64,000 nt of DNA from assembly GCA_024400125.1 (NCBI GenBank), contig JAKSNG010000002.1:1-64000 (forward strand), read 5' to 3'. The first letter of the stretch is position 1, and each line of letters starts with the position of its first letter. Below are positions 17,605 to 25,952 of this stretch, one piece after another. The notes beneath the pieces were generated by a model. That model worked only from the letters and a program-made list of their open reading frames with translations, was not told the origin of the DNA and searched no databases. The position numbers and the translations under genes were made by a program. The stretch is from Paludibacteraceae bacterium (GTDB lineage: Bacteria; Bacteroidota; Bacteroidia; Bacteroidales; Paludibacteraceae).

Positions 17605-19146
17605 ATGAAACGATTTATTTTTTCTATTTTAATTATTCTACCTATCGCTATACATGCACAAATGTATAACATTAATTTATCTGCTAAAGTTGTAAAAAAG
17701 TACCAAGATCATAGCAAAGGGGAGATGTTGAATATTATCGGTCTACGACATGATATAACCCTTTCAAAAGATTTATATTATAGCGGCGTTAATAAATTTA
17801 ATGACTCATATAGTATGATTTTAGAAGGAGGGGCAGAAGTTCCATTAACGACTAAAATAGATAGAGCCCTTGACTTTCAAATAAAAACAATTGATGATTT
17901 ATGGAATGCTGCTATTTTGCAAGATGTAATTCCTATGTTAATAACTAAAGGAACGCAGGTTGACCTTCGTCAAGAGATAGAGAATGACGCACTACAATAT
18001 ATTGAGACTTTGAAAGAAAATGGTCTTGAATTCAATGACCCGTATTTGCTTAATTATTTATATACCATCATTTCCAAAATAGCACCATCCACCCTCATAG
18101 ATGGTCGTCCAGGTTCTGTAAATATAATAATCCAAGATAGTCCAGAATTAAATGCTGCAACTTATCCAAATGGCACGATTATTATAAATACAGGACTACT
18201 TGCTGCACTACACACAGAAGATGAATTGGTTGCAGTACTAGCTCATGAAATCGCGCACTTCGTTCTTGATCACAGTGTCCAAAACATTAATGCACAAATT
18301 GAGCAACAAAAAAGAGCGGCGGCAGCAGCGGCGTTCGCAACAGTTTTGGCAGGTATCGCAGAAGCCGGAATGGCATATTATTCAAATGGATACTATATGC
18401 CTGGAGCCGTTACAGCAGCAACAGCTATTGCCGCAACGGCTATTGCAAGCCAAGCAGTTGAAGATTTTGGTATGAACTATAGCAATCAACAAGAATTTGA
18501 AGCAGACAGATATGCTATTCAAGCTTTAGACTTTTTGGGATATAATCGAAACGCGCTTTCTACTGCTCTTAATCGCTTAAAAGAAATTATGCTCATAGAA
18601 CGTAGTAGAGCTATGTATTTCGCTTCATATTCTCACCCTGCCTTAGTTGAGCGAATTAACAAAGCAGGGACACCATCAATGGCATCAGATCCCGAGTTTG
18701 AAAAAATGATGTCTTTTGCTGTAACGAACACTGCATTTGTTAAGTACGACTGTCGCCGATTTAAGGAGGCGATGTGCTATGCAGAACAAAATATTAAAAA
18801 TCATGTAGCAACCGCCGATGATTATCTATTAAAAGCCAATTGCTTATTAGCATTAAATGGCACCAAAGAATCTGACCATGAGGTCTTGTCTTTAATAAAT
18901 AAAGCGAAGCAATTAGACCCTACAAATGTTAATATTTTTAAGACAGAAATCCTTACCGAACTTCGTTTAAAAAACATATCAAACGCAAAGATTATGTTAG
19001 ACGAGTATGTGAAATATCTCGCAGAAAAAGAAAATCACCTTAAAGATATTCAACATTCTGATGTTTGGTTAGGTTTATACAATTATGTGATTAGTGAGCG
19101 CAAATGGGCAAGCAAAATGTCTATTAAATTATCTGGTATGATTTAA
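17605..19146 (+). CDS. Exported M48-family metalloprotease
   Basis: 513 aa. Residues 1-19 are a signal peptide (MKRFIFSILIILPIAIHAQ) with no lipobox, so the protein is probably periplasmic. The catalytic zinc motif is HEIAH (214-218), with the third ligand in EFEAD (E297), the M48 arrangement. Between them lies an Ala-rich hydrophobic segment (238-285) that may touch a membrane. The C-terminal ~140 residues look like TPR helices. M48 proteases such as BepA/LoiP do envelope quality control. Here the gene lies in an otherwise cytoplasmic defence-like island behind copy 3 of the shared promoter repeat. That placement suggests a conflict role, but an ordinary envelope protease carried along is possible. 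Confidence 0.8.
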   Translation: MKRFIFSILIILPIAIHAQMYNINLSAKVVKKYQDHSKGEMLNIIGLRHDITLSKDLYYSGVNKFNDSYSMILEGGAEVPLTTKIDRALDFQIKTIDDLWNAAILQDVIPMLITKGTQVDLRQEIENDALQYIETLKENGLEFNDPYLLNYLYTIISKIAPSTLIDGRPGSVNIIIQDSPELNAATYPNGTIIINTGLLAALHTEDELVAVLAHEIAHFVLDHSVQNINAQIEQQKRAAAAAAFATVLAGIAEAGMAYYSNGYYMPGAVTAATAIAATAIASQAVEDFGMNYSNQQEFEADRYAIQALDFLGYNRNALSTALNRLKEIMLIERSRAMYFASYSHPALVERINKAGTPSMASDPEFEKMMSFAVTNTAFVKYDCRRFKEAMCYAEQNIKNHVATADDYLLKANCLLALNGTKESDHEVLSLINKAKQLDPTNVNIFKTEILTELRLKNISNAKIMLDEYVKYLAEKENHLKDIQHSDVWLGLYNYVISERKWASKMSIKLSGMI

Positions 19147-19237
19147 TCAATGGCCTTTGCATTTTTACATTATACTCTTTCAACATCCAAAAGTGGTATA
19201 AGGCAGAGTGGTAAGAAAGGACGAGTTCTTTGTAAAT

Positions 19238-19330
19238 ATGATTAGAAACTTATACATAATAGGAAATGGATTTGATTTGCATCATGGAATTAATAGTTCC
19301 TCTGATGAGTATCAACATTTTTCCATATAA
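19238..19330 (+). pseudogene. AbiH-like abortive infection gene remnant (N-terminal 30 codons)
   Basis: The frame reads MIRNLYIIGNGFDLHHGI and continues for 12 more codons to a TAA. (N/R)xLYIIGNGFDLHHG is the hallmark start of AbiH-family phage-abortive-infection proteins, which normally run to roughly 250-350 aa. The rest is absent: the stop is followed within 16 nt by island promoter repeat copy 4. The gene was therefore cut off, probably by recombination at the repeat. A short functional peptide is unlikely. Confidence 0.65.
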
Positions 19331-19345
19331 TAACTTTTTAATATT

Positions 19346-19387
19346 CCTATGCAGAAAGATTGCACAGAATGGCAGTACTTTTGCAGC
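19346..19387 (+). promoter_or_regulatory. Island promoter/operator repeat, copy 4 (orphan)
   Basis: 42 nt, one mismatch to copy 2; -7 TACTTTTG at 19376-19383. No gene follows: a terminator lies 56 nt beyond the -7. Confidence 0.7.
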
Positions 19388-19438
19388 ACCTTTTTGAAGG
19401 ATATACACAATAAGGATTATTCCGTTGTGAAAACATTC

Positions 19439-19470
19439 AGGGTGGGACTTACGTCTCGCCCTTTCTTTTT
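19439..19470 (+). terminator. Intrinsic terminator downstream of orphan promoter copy 4
   Basis: AGGGTGGGAC pairs with GTCTCGCCCT (19439-19448 / 19453-19462, two wobbles) over a four-base loop and is followed by TTCTTTTT. Together with copy 4 it would produce a transcript of roughly 75-80 nt. Confidence 0.65.
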
Positions 19471-19645
19471 CATAGAATATATCCGCTCGCTATCCTCTCG
19501 GAAAGTGGCTACATTCATCGGACGTAGTCTCGCAGCACCAACGGAGCACCTGCGGACGTGGACATCCCCGCCAATCCGCCACCAAAAACTACTTTTTTTT
19601 AGGGAAAGACAATGTATTTAATAGATTGTCCCTAAGAAAAGAAAG

Positions 19646-19772
19646 AAAAAGGTAAAAAGTAAAACATAAGCGATTTTGTTTTTCCATCTCTCTTCTTATA
19701 CTCTACACGCGTACATCTGCGCGATGCTCCATTACTAATTTAATTTCGATACTTTTTACTTTTTACCTTTTT
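19646..19772. repeat. Perfect 19-nt inverted repeat
   Basis: AAAAAGGTAAAAAGTAAAA (19646-19664) and its exact reverse complement (19754-19772) flank about 90 nt. It is related to the AAAGTNR-type repeats found elsewhere in the window. Confidence 0.85.
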
Positions 19773-19803
19773 ATGAACTGTCGGCAGACAAAGTGGATGA
19801 GTT

Positions 19804-19977
19804 AAGCGTTACAGCGTTACAGCGTTACAGATTAAAAATTGAGGGTACACACTTTGCCGCAAATCTCTATATACTATATATAACTATCTAATAATCAATA
19901 ATATATATAATAATAAAGAGGGTAAAAAAAGAAATACCCCCTTCGTTTTTTGGGACTGTAACGCTGTAACGTAACGC
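19804..19977. repeat. GCGTTACA direct/inverted repeats around an AT-rich core
   Basis: Three tandem AGCGTTAC(AG) units at 19804-19830 face CTGTAACGCTGTAAC plus GTAACGCT at 19955-19977, separated by about 125 nt of very AT-rich sequence. The arrangement recalls replication or attachment sites, but I cannot assign it. Confidence 0.6.
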
Positions 19978-20352
19978 TTTGTGATTCGTTAAAGTGTTTG
20001 TAATCAAGAGTTTAACTGACAATATTCTCGTGACAAAAACGAAGAATCGTTACGATTTGATGGGTATATCTGCCCTTCAAGAGTCCAAAACGCTACCTCG
20101 AATGCTGAATATGGCGGCAGTAAATGCACCAAGGCATATAAAACCTGTGATTTTAAATTCGCACATTTTCTGCGTTGGGAGCGTTAATGCAGCATGTTGG
20201 ATTTCGTTGTCCTGACAATATGCATATAGTTATTTGTTCGAGAAATTTTATTGAAACATAGATAATTGGTAATCATTACCAAACATTTTATGAAAAATGT
20301 GGTACTCTTGTACTGTGGTCACAAAAATGGCAGAAAATAGGGGGACAAGCCG

Positions 20353-20530
20353 CTCGGTAACCTCTCGGTATCCTCTCGGAAAAGATCGCCTAAAAAAGGA
20401 CGAAACAAATTAGGGTCGGCGAACAGAAATAGAACAGAAATAGTATAGACTGGTCGCGGTGTGGTCGCGGTTGTAGTTGAGCATGGGTAGTGTATGACTG
20501 GCATAGAAAGTTGCAAGTTGCAAGTTGAAA
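20353..20530. repeat. Cluster of short tandem repeats (11-nt and 7-nt units)
   Basis: CTCGGTAACCT/CTCGGTATCCT (20353-20374), GAACAGAAATA x2 (20421-20442) and GGTCGCGGTGT/GGTCGCGGTTG (20452-20473) are three unrelated 11-nt duplications. They are followed by AAGTTGC x2 plus AAGTTGA (20509-20529), a 7-nt repeat. Confidence 0.85.
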
Positions 20531-20567
20531 GTGATATCCACAAGCCCATGTGATTTGTTGTTAAAAG

Positions 20568-22040
20568 TTACTTGCCTCGATGTAGCCGTTGCGGAAGAAT
20601 AGAACGGATGTCCAAACGGAATGCGATACATGCAAAGACCAGAATCAGCACGGTGCCAAATGCCATACGCGTAAGTGTATAAGTTGTGGTATTGATGGAC
20701 AGTAGTCCGCTGTGCTGAAGTGCCATTGGTACGAGATAAAATATGCCCAATAACACAACAATAACGCCCGTATATAGACCAATTCGACGTAAGTCGTATG
20801 GGATGTCTAAGTGCTTGCGACCAACTAAATAGCTGATGAGCATAATCACGAAATAGCACACTAAACTGCTGCCGCACGATGCCCAATAACCGATGCGAGG
20901 AACGCCCACAATCTGTAGAACGACGGTGATGGCTAAACCAATCAAAGAAAAGATAGCACCGAAACGTGTCTCGTCCGTTAACTTATACCAGAAAGAGAGA
21001 TTGAAATACACTCCCTGGAAAATGTATGTCCAAAGGACGATAGGCACAATACGCAAACCCTCCCAATAGGTGGAGCCGATAATGTACTTGAAGATGTCCA
21101 AATAAACGACAACCACGAGCAGGATAAGATAAGAGAAGATGATGTAATACTTCATGGCATCAGCGTATGCCTCGACGGATTGACGGTCTTTGTGTTTGGC
21201 AAAAACAAATGGTTCGTACGCATAGCGAAAAGCCTGCGTGAACATCATCATGACCATCGCTACCTTGAAACAAGCACCATAAATACCGAGTTGAGCCTCT
21301 GCATCTTCGCCCGAATAAAGATAGGGGAAAATAATACGGTCAAGCGTCTGGTTCATGATGCCAGCAATACCGAGTACCAGCAATGGCAACGAATAACGCA
21401 GCAGTTCCTTGAGCAGTCCCCATGAGTATTGACCACCACGCGGCAATGTGAGCAGCAGCAAAATGACAGTCTGGATGGTAGTGGCAAGGATATTGCTGAG
21501 GAAGACATAGGTGACGTCTTGCCATTGCAGAATAATCAAGAAGAGTAGGTTGAAGGCAATGTTAAGTACTACAAACAGCAGCTTGAGTGCCGCAAAAAGA
21601 ATGGCACGTTTCTGGTAACGGAGATAGGCAAAAGGCACGCTGGATAGGGCGTCCATTGCCACCGTCATAGCCATCATGGCAATGAAATTAGCATGGTGTT
21701 CGTAGCCCAAACCATTAGCAATCGGTTGCTGAAAAACAAGGCAGACAACGGCAAAAAGGACGCTGGTTGCAAAGACGGTCCACATACTGGTTTTATAGAC
21801 AGAACGAGCATCGTATCCGTCCTTGTTAGCAAAACGGAAGAAGCCTGTCTCCATGCCGTAGGTCAAGATGACGAGTAACAATGCTGTCCATGCGTACAAG
21901 TTAGTCACGATACCATAGTCGGCGGTGTTTTGAAGTACGTAGGTATATAGTGGAACGAGCAGATAATTAAGGAACTTTCCTACTATACTGCTGATGCCAT
22001 AAATGGCTGTGTCTTTTGCTAATCCAGATAAATTACTCAT
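20568..22040 (-). CDS. Polysaccharide flippase (MOP/Wzx family)
   Basis: 490 aa with about 12-14 hydrophobic segments throughout. The N-terminus (GLAKDTAIYGISSIVGKFLNYLLVPLYT) is typical of Bacteroidota Wzx-like oligosaccharide flippases that move lipid-linked glycans across the inner membrane. There are no neighbouring glycosyltransferases, so the substrate cannot be inferred. It is the last gene of the ssb-ilvE operon and its start overlaps the rsmI stop by 8 nt. Confidence 0.85.
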   Translation of the reverse strand: MSNLSGLAKDTAIYGISSIVGKFLNYLLVPLYTYVLQNTADYGIVTNLYAWTALLLVILTYGMETGFFRFANKDGYDARSVYKTSMWTVFATSVLFAVVCLVFQQPIANGLGYEHHANFIAMMAMTVAMDALSSVPFAYLRYQKRAILFAALKLLFVVLNIAFNLLFLIILQWQDVTYVFLSNILATTIQTVILLLLTLPRGGQYSWGLLKELLRYSLPLLVLGIAGIMNQTLDRIIFPYLYSGEDAEAQLGIYGACFKVAMVMMMFTQAFRYAYEPFVFAKHKDRQSVEAYADAMKYYIIFSYLILLVVVVYLDIFKYIIGSTYWEGLRIVPIVLWTYIFQGVYFNLSFWYKLTDETRFGAIFSLIGLAITVVLQIVGVPRIGYWASCGSSLVCYFVIMLISYLVGRKHLDIPYDLRRIGLYTGVIVVLLGIFYLVPMALQHSGLLSINTTTYTLTRMAFGTVLILVFACIAFRLDIRSILPQRLHRGK

Positions 22041-22716
22041 CTCCTTTTTTAGAGGATTTGCCCTCTACAATCATAACGATTTCGCCTTTAGGCGGTGTTT
22101 GTTTATAGTGCTCTATTAACTCTACTAAAGTGCCACGTTGGGTGTCTTCAAACTTCTTGGAAATCTCCCTGCTGACAGATGCACGGCGTTCTGCACCAAG
22201 GACTTGTGCCAACTGCTCCAGGGTCTTGACCAATCGGAACGGGGACTCGTAGATAATCATCGTATGCTCTTGCTCTGCCAATTGTTGCAAACGAGTCTGC
22301 CGTCCTTTCTTTTGCGGCAAGAATCCCTCAAAATAGAATCGGTCACAAGGCAGTCCACTATCAATGAGTGCCGGCACAAAAGCAGTGGCACCAGGAAGAC
22401 ATTGCACTTCTACTCCTTTTTCTATACACGCGCGCGCGAGCATAAAACCTGGGTCAGAGATACCAGGAGTGCCAGCATCAGAGATAAGGGCAACGTTCTT
22501 GCCAGCAGCAATCTCGTCTGCTACGGCGTTGGAGGTCTCGTGCTCGTTGAACTTGTGATGTGAGCGCAAAGGAGTATGGATGTCGTAGTGCTTGAGCAAA
22601 ACAGACGAAGTCCGTGTGTCCTCTGCTAAGATGAGATCCACTTCTTTGAGCACACGCAATGCTCGAAGTGTGATGTCTTCTAAATTTCCAACCGGTGTAG
22701 GGACGAGGTAGAGCAT
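22033..22716 (-). CDS. rsmI: 16S rRNA (cytidine1402-2'-O)-methyltransferase
   Basis: 227 aa. It has the SAM-methylase fold signature YLVPTPVGNLEDITLRA at the N-terminus, LAEDTR, the ISDAGTPGISDPG loop, CLPGATAF and IYESPFRL, all diagnostic of RsmI. The start is set at 22716 (MLYLVPTP): an upstream in-frame ATG at 22803 would add 29 residues encoded by the AAAGTNR repeat and by the end of the neighbouring gene, which is not plausible. Confidence 0.93.
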   Translation of the reverse strand: MLYLVPTPVGNLEDITLRALRVLKEVDLILAEDTRTSSVLLKHYDIHTPLRSHHKFNEHETSNAVADEIAAGKNVALISDAGTPGISDPGFMLARACIEKGVEVQCLPGATAFVPALIDSGLPCDRFYFEGFLPQKKGRQTRLQQLAEQEHTMIIYESPFRLVKTLEQLAQVLGAERRASVSREISKKFEDTQRGTLVELIEHYKQTPPKGEIVMIVEGKSSKKGDE

Positions 22717-22720
22717 GGGA

Positions 22721-22750
22721 GTCAAAAGTCGAAAGTTGAAAGTCAAAAGC
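22721..22750. repeat. AAAGTNR heptamer repeat at a gene boundary
   Basis: Units AAAGTCG, AAAGTTG and AAAGTCA in tandem lie between the stop of the coiled-coil gene and the start of rsmI. The same heptamer family occurs at 29772-29808, 33728-33776 and in a weaker form elsewhere. Confidence 0.8.
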
Positions 22751-23360
22751 GGCGGTGAAGGACGTTGAGGAAGAGCTGATAAGCAGTTGATTCTTTGTCC
22801 CAATCTGCAAAATGTTTGTCGAGATACGCAATGGCTTCATCCATATTGGCTTGATTATTGAGTGTCTCCAACGTTTTCTGCATGAGTTCGCCGTTTTGAG
22901 CAAAGAGTTCGCGTTGGAACAAGAAGCGATCTCCTAACGAAATCGCGTGACGAATATCATCGACGGGTGTGCCAAAGAGTGCACGCTCTGCAAAAGGATC
23001 AGCAGATTTGGCCTCTTCTTTCACTTCCAAGTCAATGAGACGAGCCTCTAATTCTGCCATCTTCATGTCTTGCTCTAATTGAGCATCTACATTAGATATG
23101 GCTACTTCGTCTTCTTGCTCAGCCTCTGCAAACTCTTCTGCAACCACTTCCGGAGCAGGTTGTGGAGCAGGTTGAGCAGCCAAAGTCGTAGCTACGGCAA
23201 GTTGCTCTTTGAGACGCTTAATCTCTGCCTCCTGTAGTTCTTCTTGCTTGTGTGCTTGCTCTAACGTGTTTTCTAAGGAAGCCACTTTGCGTTCTATTGC
23301 TTCAAGACGAGCATTTTGTTCCTCGATATATTCAGCGATTTTTAATAAAGTCTCTTTCAT
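22743..23360 (-). CDS. Conserved coiled-coil protein of Bacteroidales
   Basis: 205 aa. Residues ~5-60 form a heptad-rich coiled coil. A Pro/Ala/Glu-rich linker follows. A compact C-terminal domain (about 128-205) contains DIRHAISLGDRFLFQRELF and a WDKES motif before a terminal HRRF. The same layout occurs in uncharacterised Bacteroidales proteins of about this length. No signal peptide is present. The function is unknown. It lies between the peptide transporter and rsmI in the leftward operon. Confidence 0.75.
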   Translation of the reverse strand: MKETLLKIAEYIEEQNARLEAIERKVASLENTLEQAHKQEELQEAEIKRLKEQLAVATTLAAQPAPQPAPEVVAEEFAEAEQEDEVAISNVDAQLEQDMKMAELEARLIDLEVKEEAKSADPFAERALFGTPVDDIRHAISLGDRFLFQRELFAQNGELMQKTLETLNNQANMDEAIAYLDKHFADWDKESTAYQLFLNVLHRRF

Positions 23361-23372
23361 CGTGGTATGAAT

Positions 23373-24923
23373 TTATTTAGTCATTTCATTCAGTTTCTTC
23401 AGTAAGGCAAACATTACAATAGCGCTGATTAAGCATAATCCAATGAGAATGCCCCAGTTGTACATCAGAGGAATGCGATTCCATAGTTGTGAAGGTATTT
23501 GGCTTAGATAGTTGCCAATAGCGGTGGCAACAAACCAGCCACCCATCATCATGCCTTTGAATTTGGGAGGAGCGACTTTGCTAACAAAAGAGATTCCCAT
23601 TGGACTAAGCAATAATTCTGCTAAAGTGAGGGTGAGATAAGTAGAAATCAGCCATGAAGGGGACAATATACTTTGCGTGCTATCGCCCAAATCCATTGGA
23701 GAAATCAGTCCTACTGACGCAATAGTGATAACACCAAATCCGACGGCTGCTACTAACATACCCCATGCAATACGTGCTGGAGCGCTAACTGCTTTACCAC
23801 GTTTTTCTAAAGCACCAAAAAATGCCATACTGAATGGCGTTAGGGCTACTACAAAGAATGGATTAAATTGTTGGAAGTCAGATGGTTGCGCAGCTACTGG
23901 GTTAGGCATACCTAAAAAGAGTGCAATAGCTCCGCTCCACAATACGAGGGTAATCAATCCACAAATAATCTTTGACTTAGCAATCTTGCTTTGGATGGTA
24001 GCAAAACCTGTATATACAGAAGCAGCAATCAAGGCTAAACTCCAGATGTTAAAACCAAATCGCATGCCGCCATGGATGCTAAGATTGGTATATTTCTTGG
24101 CAAAGAAAGTCAAAGCTGAACCATTTTGATGGAAAGCCATCCAGAAGAAGATTACAACAGCAAACACCAATAAGAGTGCCGTAATGCGGTCTTTGGTCTG
24201 TTTAGGCGTGAGTTCAACAGCATCTGCGTCTGCTTCTTTGGTCTGCTTGGCAGTAACATCTGCATGCTTAAACCAATTGCGGAAACCGAAATAAACAGCA
24301 GCGGACAAGATTAGTGACACGGCAGCCACGCCAAAACACAAACTATATGAATTTGACAATGCTTCTAAATATGCGGGATCCATATTGGCAGCATCATAAA
24401 CAAAACCATATTTGGACAAGTGCTGGTTGGTAATCCATTTTGCCATAGATGGAGCAAACATGGCGCCGATGTTAATTGCCATATAGAATAAGGAGAAGGC
24501 TGAGTCACGACGGTCTGCATACTTGGGGTCATCGAAAAGGTTACCGACGAGCACCTGCAAGTTGCCTTTGAAGAGACCTGTTCCCAAGGATACCAATAGT
24601 AAACCTCCTAACATAACTATCACACCTGTCATGTCAGGATTGGTAGGAATGACTAATGCAGCATAGCCTAAGAACATGATGGTCATTCCCATAACTACAC
24701 ATTTGCCGTAACCAATTCTGTCTGCTACCCAACCTCCTAATAATGGTACAAAATAAACGACTGCAAGAAAAATAGCAAAAACTTTGCCTGCGACATCTTC
24801 TGCCCAGCCGAATTTAGCTTGCATGAAGAGGGTAAAAATAGCTAACATTGTGTAGTAGCCAAAACGTTCGCCGGTGTTGGCGAGAGCGAGGGCAAATAGC
24901 CCTTTAGGTTGATTTTTAAACAT
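23373..24923 (-). CDS. POT/PTR-family proton-dependent oligopeptide transporter
   Basis: 516 aa with about 12-14 membrane segments. The family signature near the N-terminus (ALANTGERFGYYTMLAIFTLF, with the E-x-F-x-Y-Y proton/peptide motif) is clear, and the FYMAINIGAMFAP stretch matches the second PTR signature. It imports di- and tripeptides with protons across the inner membrane. Peptide uptake next to ilvE (branched-chain amino-acid transamination) fits an amino-acid-using gut bacterium. Confidence 0.9.
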   Translation of the reverse strand: MFKNQPKGLFALALANTGERFGYYTMLAIFTLFMQAKFGWAEDVAGKVFAIFLAVVYFVPLLGGWVADRIGYGKCVVMGMTIMFLGYAALVIPTNPDMTGVIVMLGGLLLVSLGTGLFKGNLQVLVGNLFDDPKYADRRDSAFSLFYMAINIGAMFAPSMAKWITNQHLSKYGFVYDAANMDPAYLEALSNSYSLCFGVAAVSLILSAAVYFGFRNWFKHADVTAKQTKEADADAVELTPKQTKDRITALLLVFAVVIFFWMAFHQNGSALTFFAKKYTNLSIHGGMRFGFNIWSLALIAASVYTGFATIQSKIAKSKIICGLITLVLWSGAIALFLGMPNPVAAQPSDFQQFNPFFVVALTPFSMAFFGALEKRGKAVSAPARIAWGMLVAAVGFGVITIASVGLISPMDLGDSTQSILSPSWLISTYLTLTLAELLLSPMGISFVSKVAPPKFKGMMMGGWFVATAIGNYLSQIPSQLWNRIPLMYNWGILIGLCLISAIVMFALLKKLNEMTK

Positions 24924-24932
24924 AGTGATTTA

Positions 24933-25949
24933 TTATTGGTTATTTATGATTTTGCACCAATGATGCGTATCTTCGACACGTCCAAATTGGATGTCGCGAA
25001 TGGTTTTGTATAGTAATTGGCAGATTGGTCCTGGTTTTTCTCCATATTCATACACTTTGCCAGTGTCGGGGTCTGTAATGCGGCTAATGGGCGAAATAGC
25101 AGCGCCTGTGCCACACGATGCGGCTTCTTGAAAATCGCTTAATTCATCTACTGCTATTGGACGCTCTACTACAGCAATACCTAAGTCGGCACACAATTCC
25201 ATGAGAGAACGATTAGTGATACTCGGCAGAATAGATTCTGACTTAGGCGTCACATAGATGCCATCCTTGATGAGGAAGATGTTGGCAGCTCCACATTCGT
25301 CTAAATAACGATGTTCGGCAGAATCGAGGAAGAGTACTCCCACGCCCTGTTTGTGTGCGGGTTCGGTGGCTCGGAAAGAGGATGCATAGTTGCCTCCTAC
25401 TTTATATTGTCCTGTTCCCAATGGTGCTGCACGGTCCACGTGTCGATTGATGACAAATGGAGTGGTGCCAAAACCGCAAGGGTAGTAGGGACCGATAGGT
25501 GTGACAACGACGCAAAATTCAAACTCGGACGCCGGACCGACACCCACTCTGGGTGTTGTACCAAAGAGAATGGGACGGATATAGAGTGTGGCATCTGTTC
25601 CGTACGGGGGTAGGTAGTCGATATTCTTTTTCACAGCTAAGATGACTGCCTCCATAAAAAGGTCTGTCGGCACGGGTGCTATATACATGGCTTTGGCAGA
25701 AGCCTGCAAACGCGCAGCATTTAGTTCTGGACGGAAAATCCCTACCGTTCCGTCCATTCGACGATACGCTTTAAGTCCTTCAAAAGCCTGTTGCGAATAT
25801 TGAAGCGCGGTGGCTGCCACGTGAATAGGTATAGTGGCATCGCTGGTGGCATAAGGGCGTTCCCAAACGCCATTAGCATAGTGGCTACGCACTATATAGT
25901 CCGTAGGAGTGTAAGAAAAAGTAAGTTTTGACCAATCAATCTCTTTCAT
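24933..25949 (-). CDS. ilvE: Branched-chain amino-acid aminotransferase
   Basis: 338 aa of fold-type IV PLP enzymes. Visible are QQAFEGLKAYRR, GQYKVGGNYASS with the PLP lysine just before GGNYA, DECGAANIF, and SILPSITNRSLMELC. It exchanges amino groups between Val, Leu or Ile and 2-oxoglutarate. The length equals the usual 340-360 aa class-II BCAT. It starts 3 nt after the ssb stop and belongs to the same operon. Confidence 0.93.
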   Translation of the reverse strand: MKEIDWSKLTFSYTPTDYIVRSHYANGVWERPYATSDATIPIHVAATALQYSQQAFEGLKAYRRMDGTVGIFRPELNAARLQASAKAMYIAPVPTDLFMEAVILAVKKNIDYLPPYGTDATLYIRPILFGTTPRVGVGPASEFEFCVVVTPIGPYYPCGFGTTPFVINRHVDRAAPLGTGQYKVGGNYASSFRATEPAHKQGVGVLFLDSAEHRYLDECGAANIFLIKDGIYVTPKSESILPSITNRSLMELCADLGIAVVERPIAVDELSDFQEAASCGTGAAISPISRITDPDTGKVYEYGEKPGPICQLLYKTIRDIQFGRVEDTHHWCKIINNQ

Positions 25950-25952
25950 GCA

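Larger units (their letters stand above)
19331..20567. other. 1.24-kb gene-free interval with repeats (right edge of the island)
   Basis: No ORF with coding character is seen. The interval holds promoter repeat copy 4 and a terminator (to 19470), a strong hairpin at 19599-19637, a perfect 19-nt inverted repeat (19646-19664 / 19754-19772), a GTTACAGC-type inverted repeat around an AT-rich centre (19804-19830 / 19955-19977), and several 7- and 11-nt tandem repeats (20353-20530). Confidence 0.7.

Noticed and set aside
19349-19621. 90-codon ORF in the gene-free interval
   Set aside because: It begins inside promoter repeat copy 4 and crosses an intrinsic terminator; the sequence has no coding character.
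19994-20215. 73-codon ORF in the gene-free interval
   Set aside because: There is no promoter, recognisable domain or neighbouring context; the length is within chance expectation.
22717-22803. 29-residue N-terminal extension of rsmI
   Set aside because: It is encoded by the AAAGTNR repeat and the end of the neighbouring gene. The family start MLYLVPTPVG fits ATG 22716.
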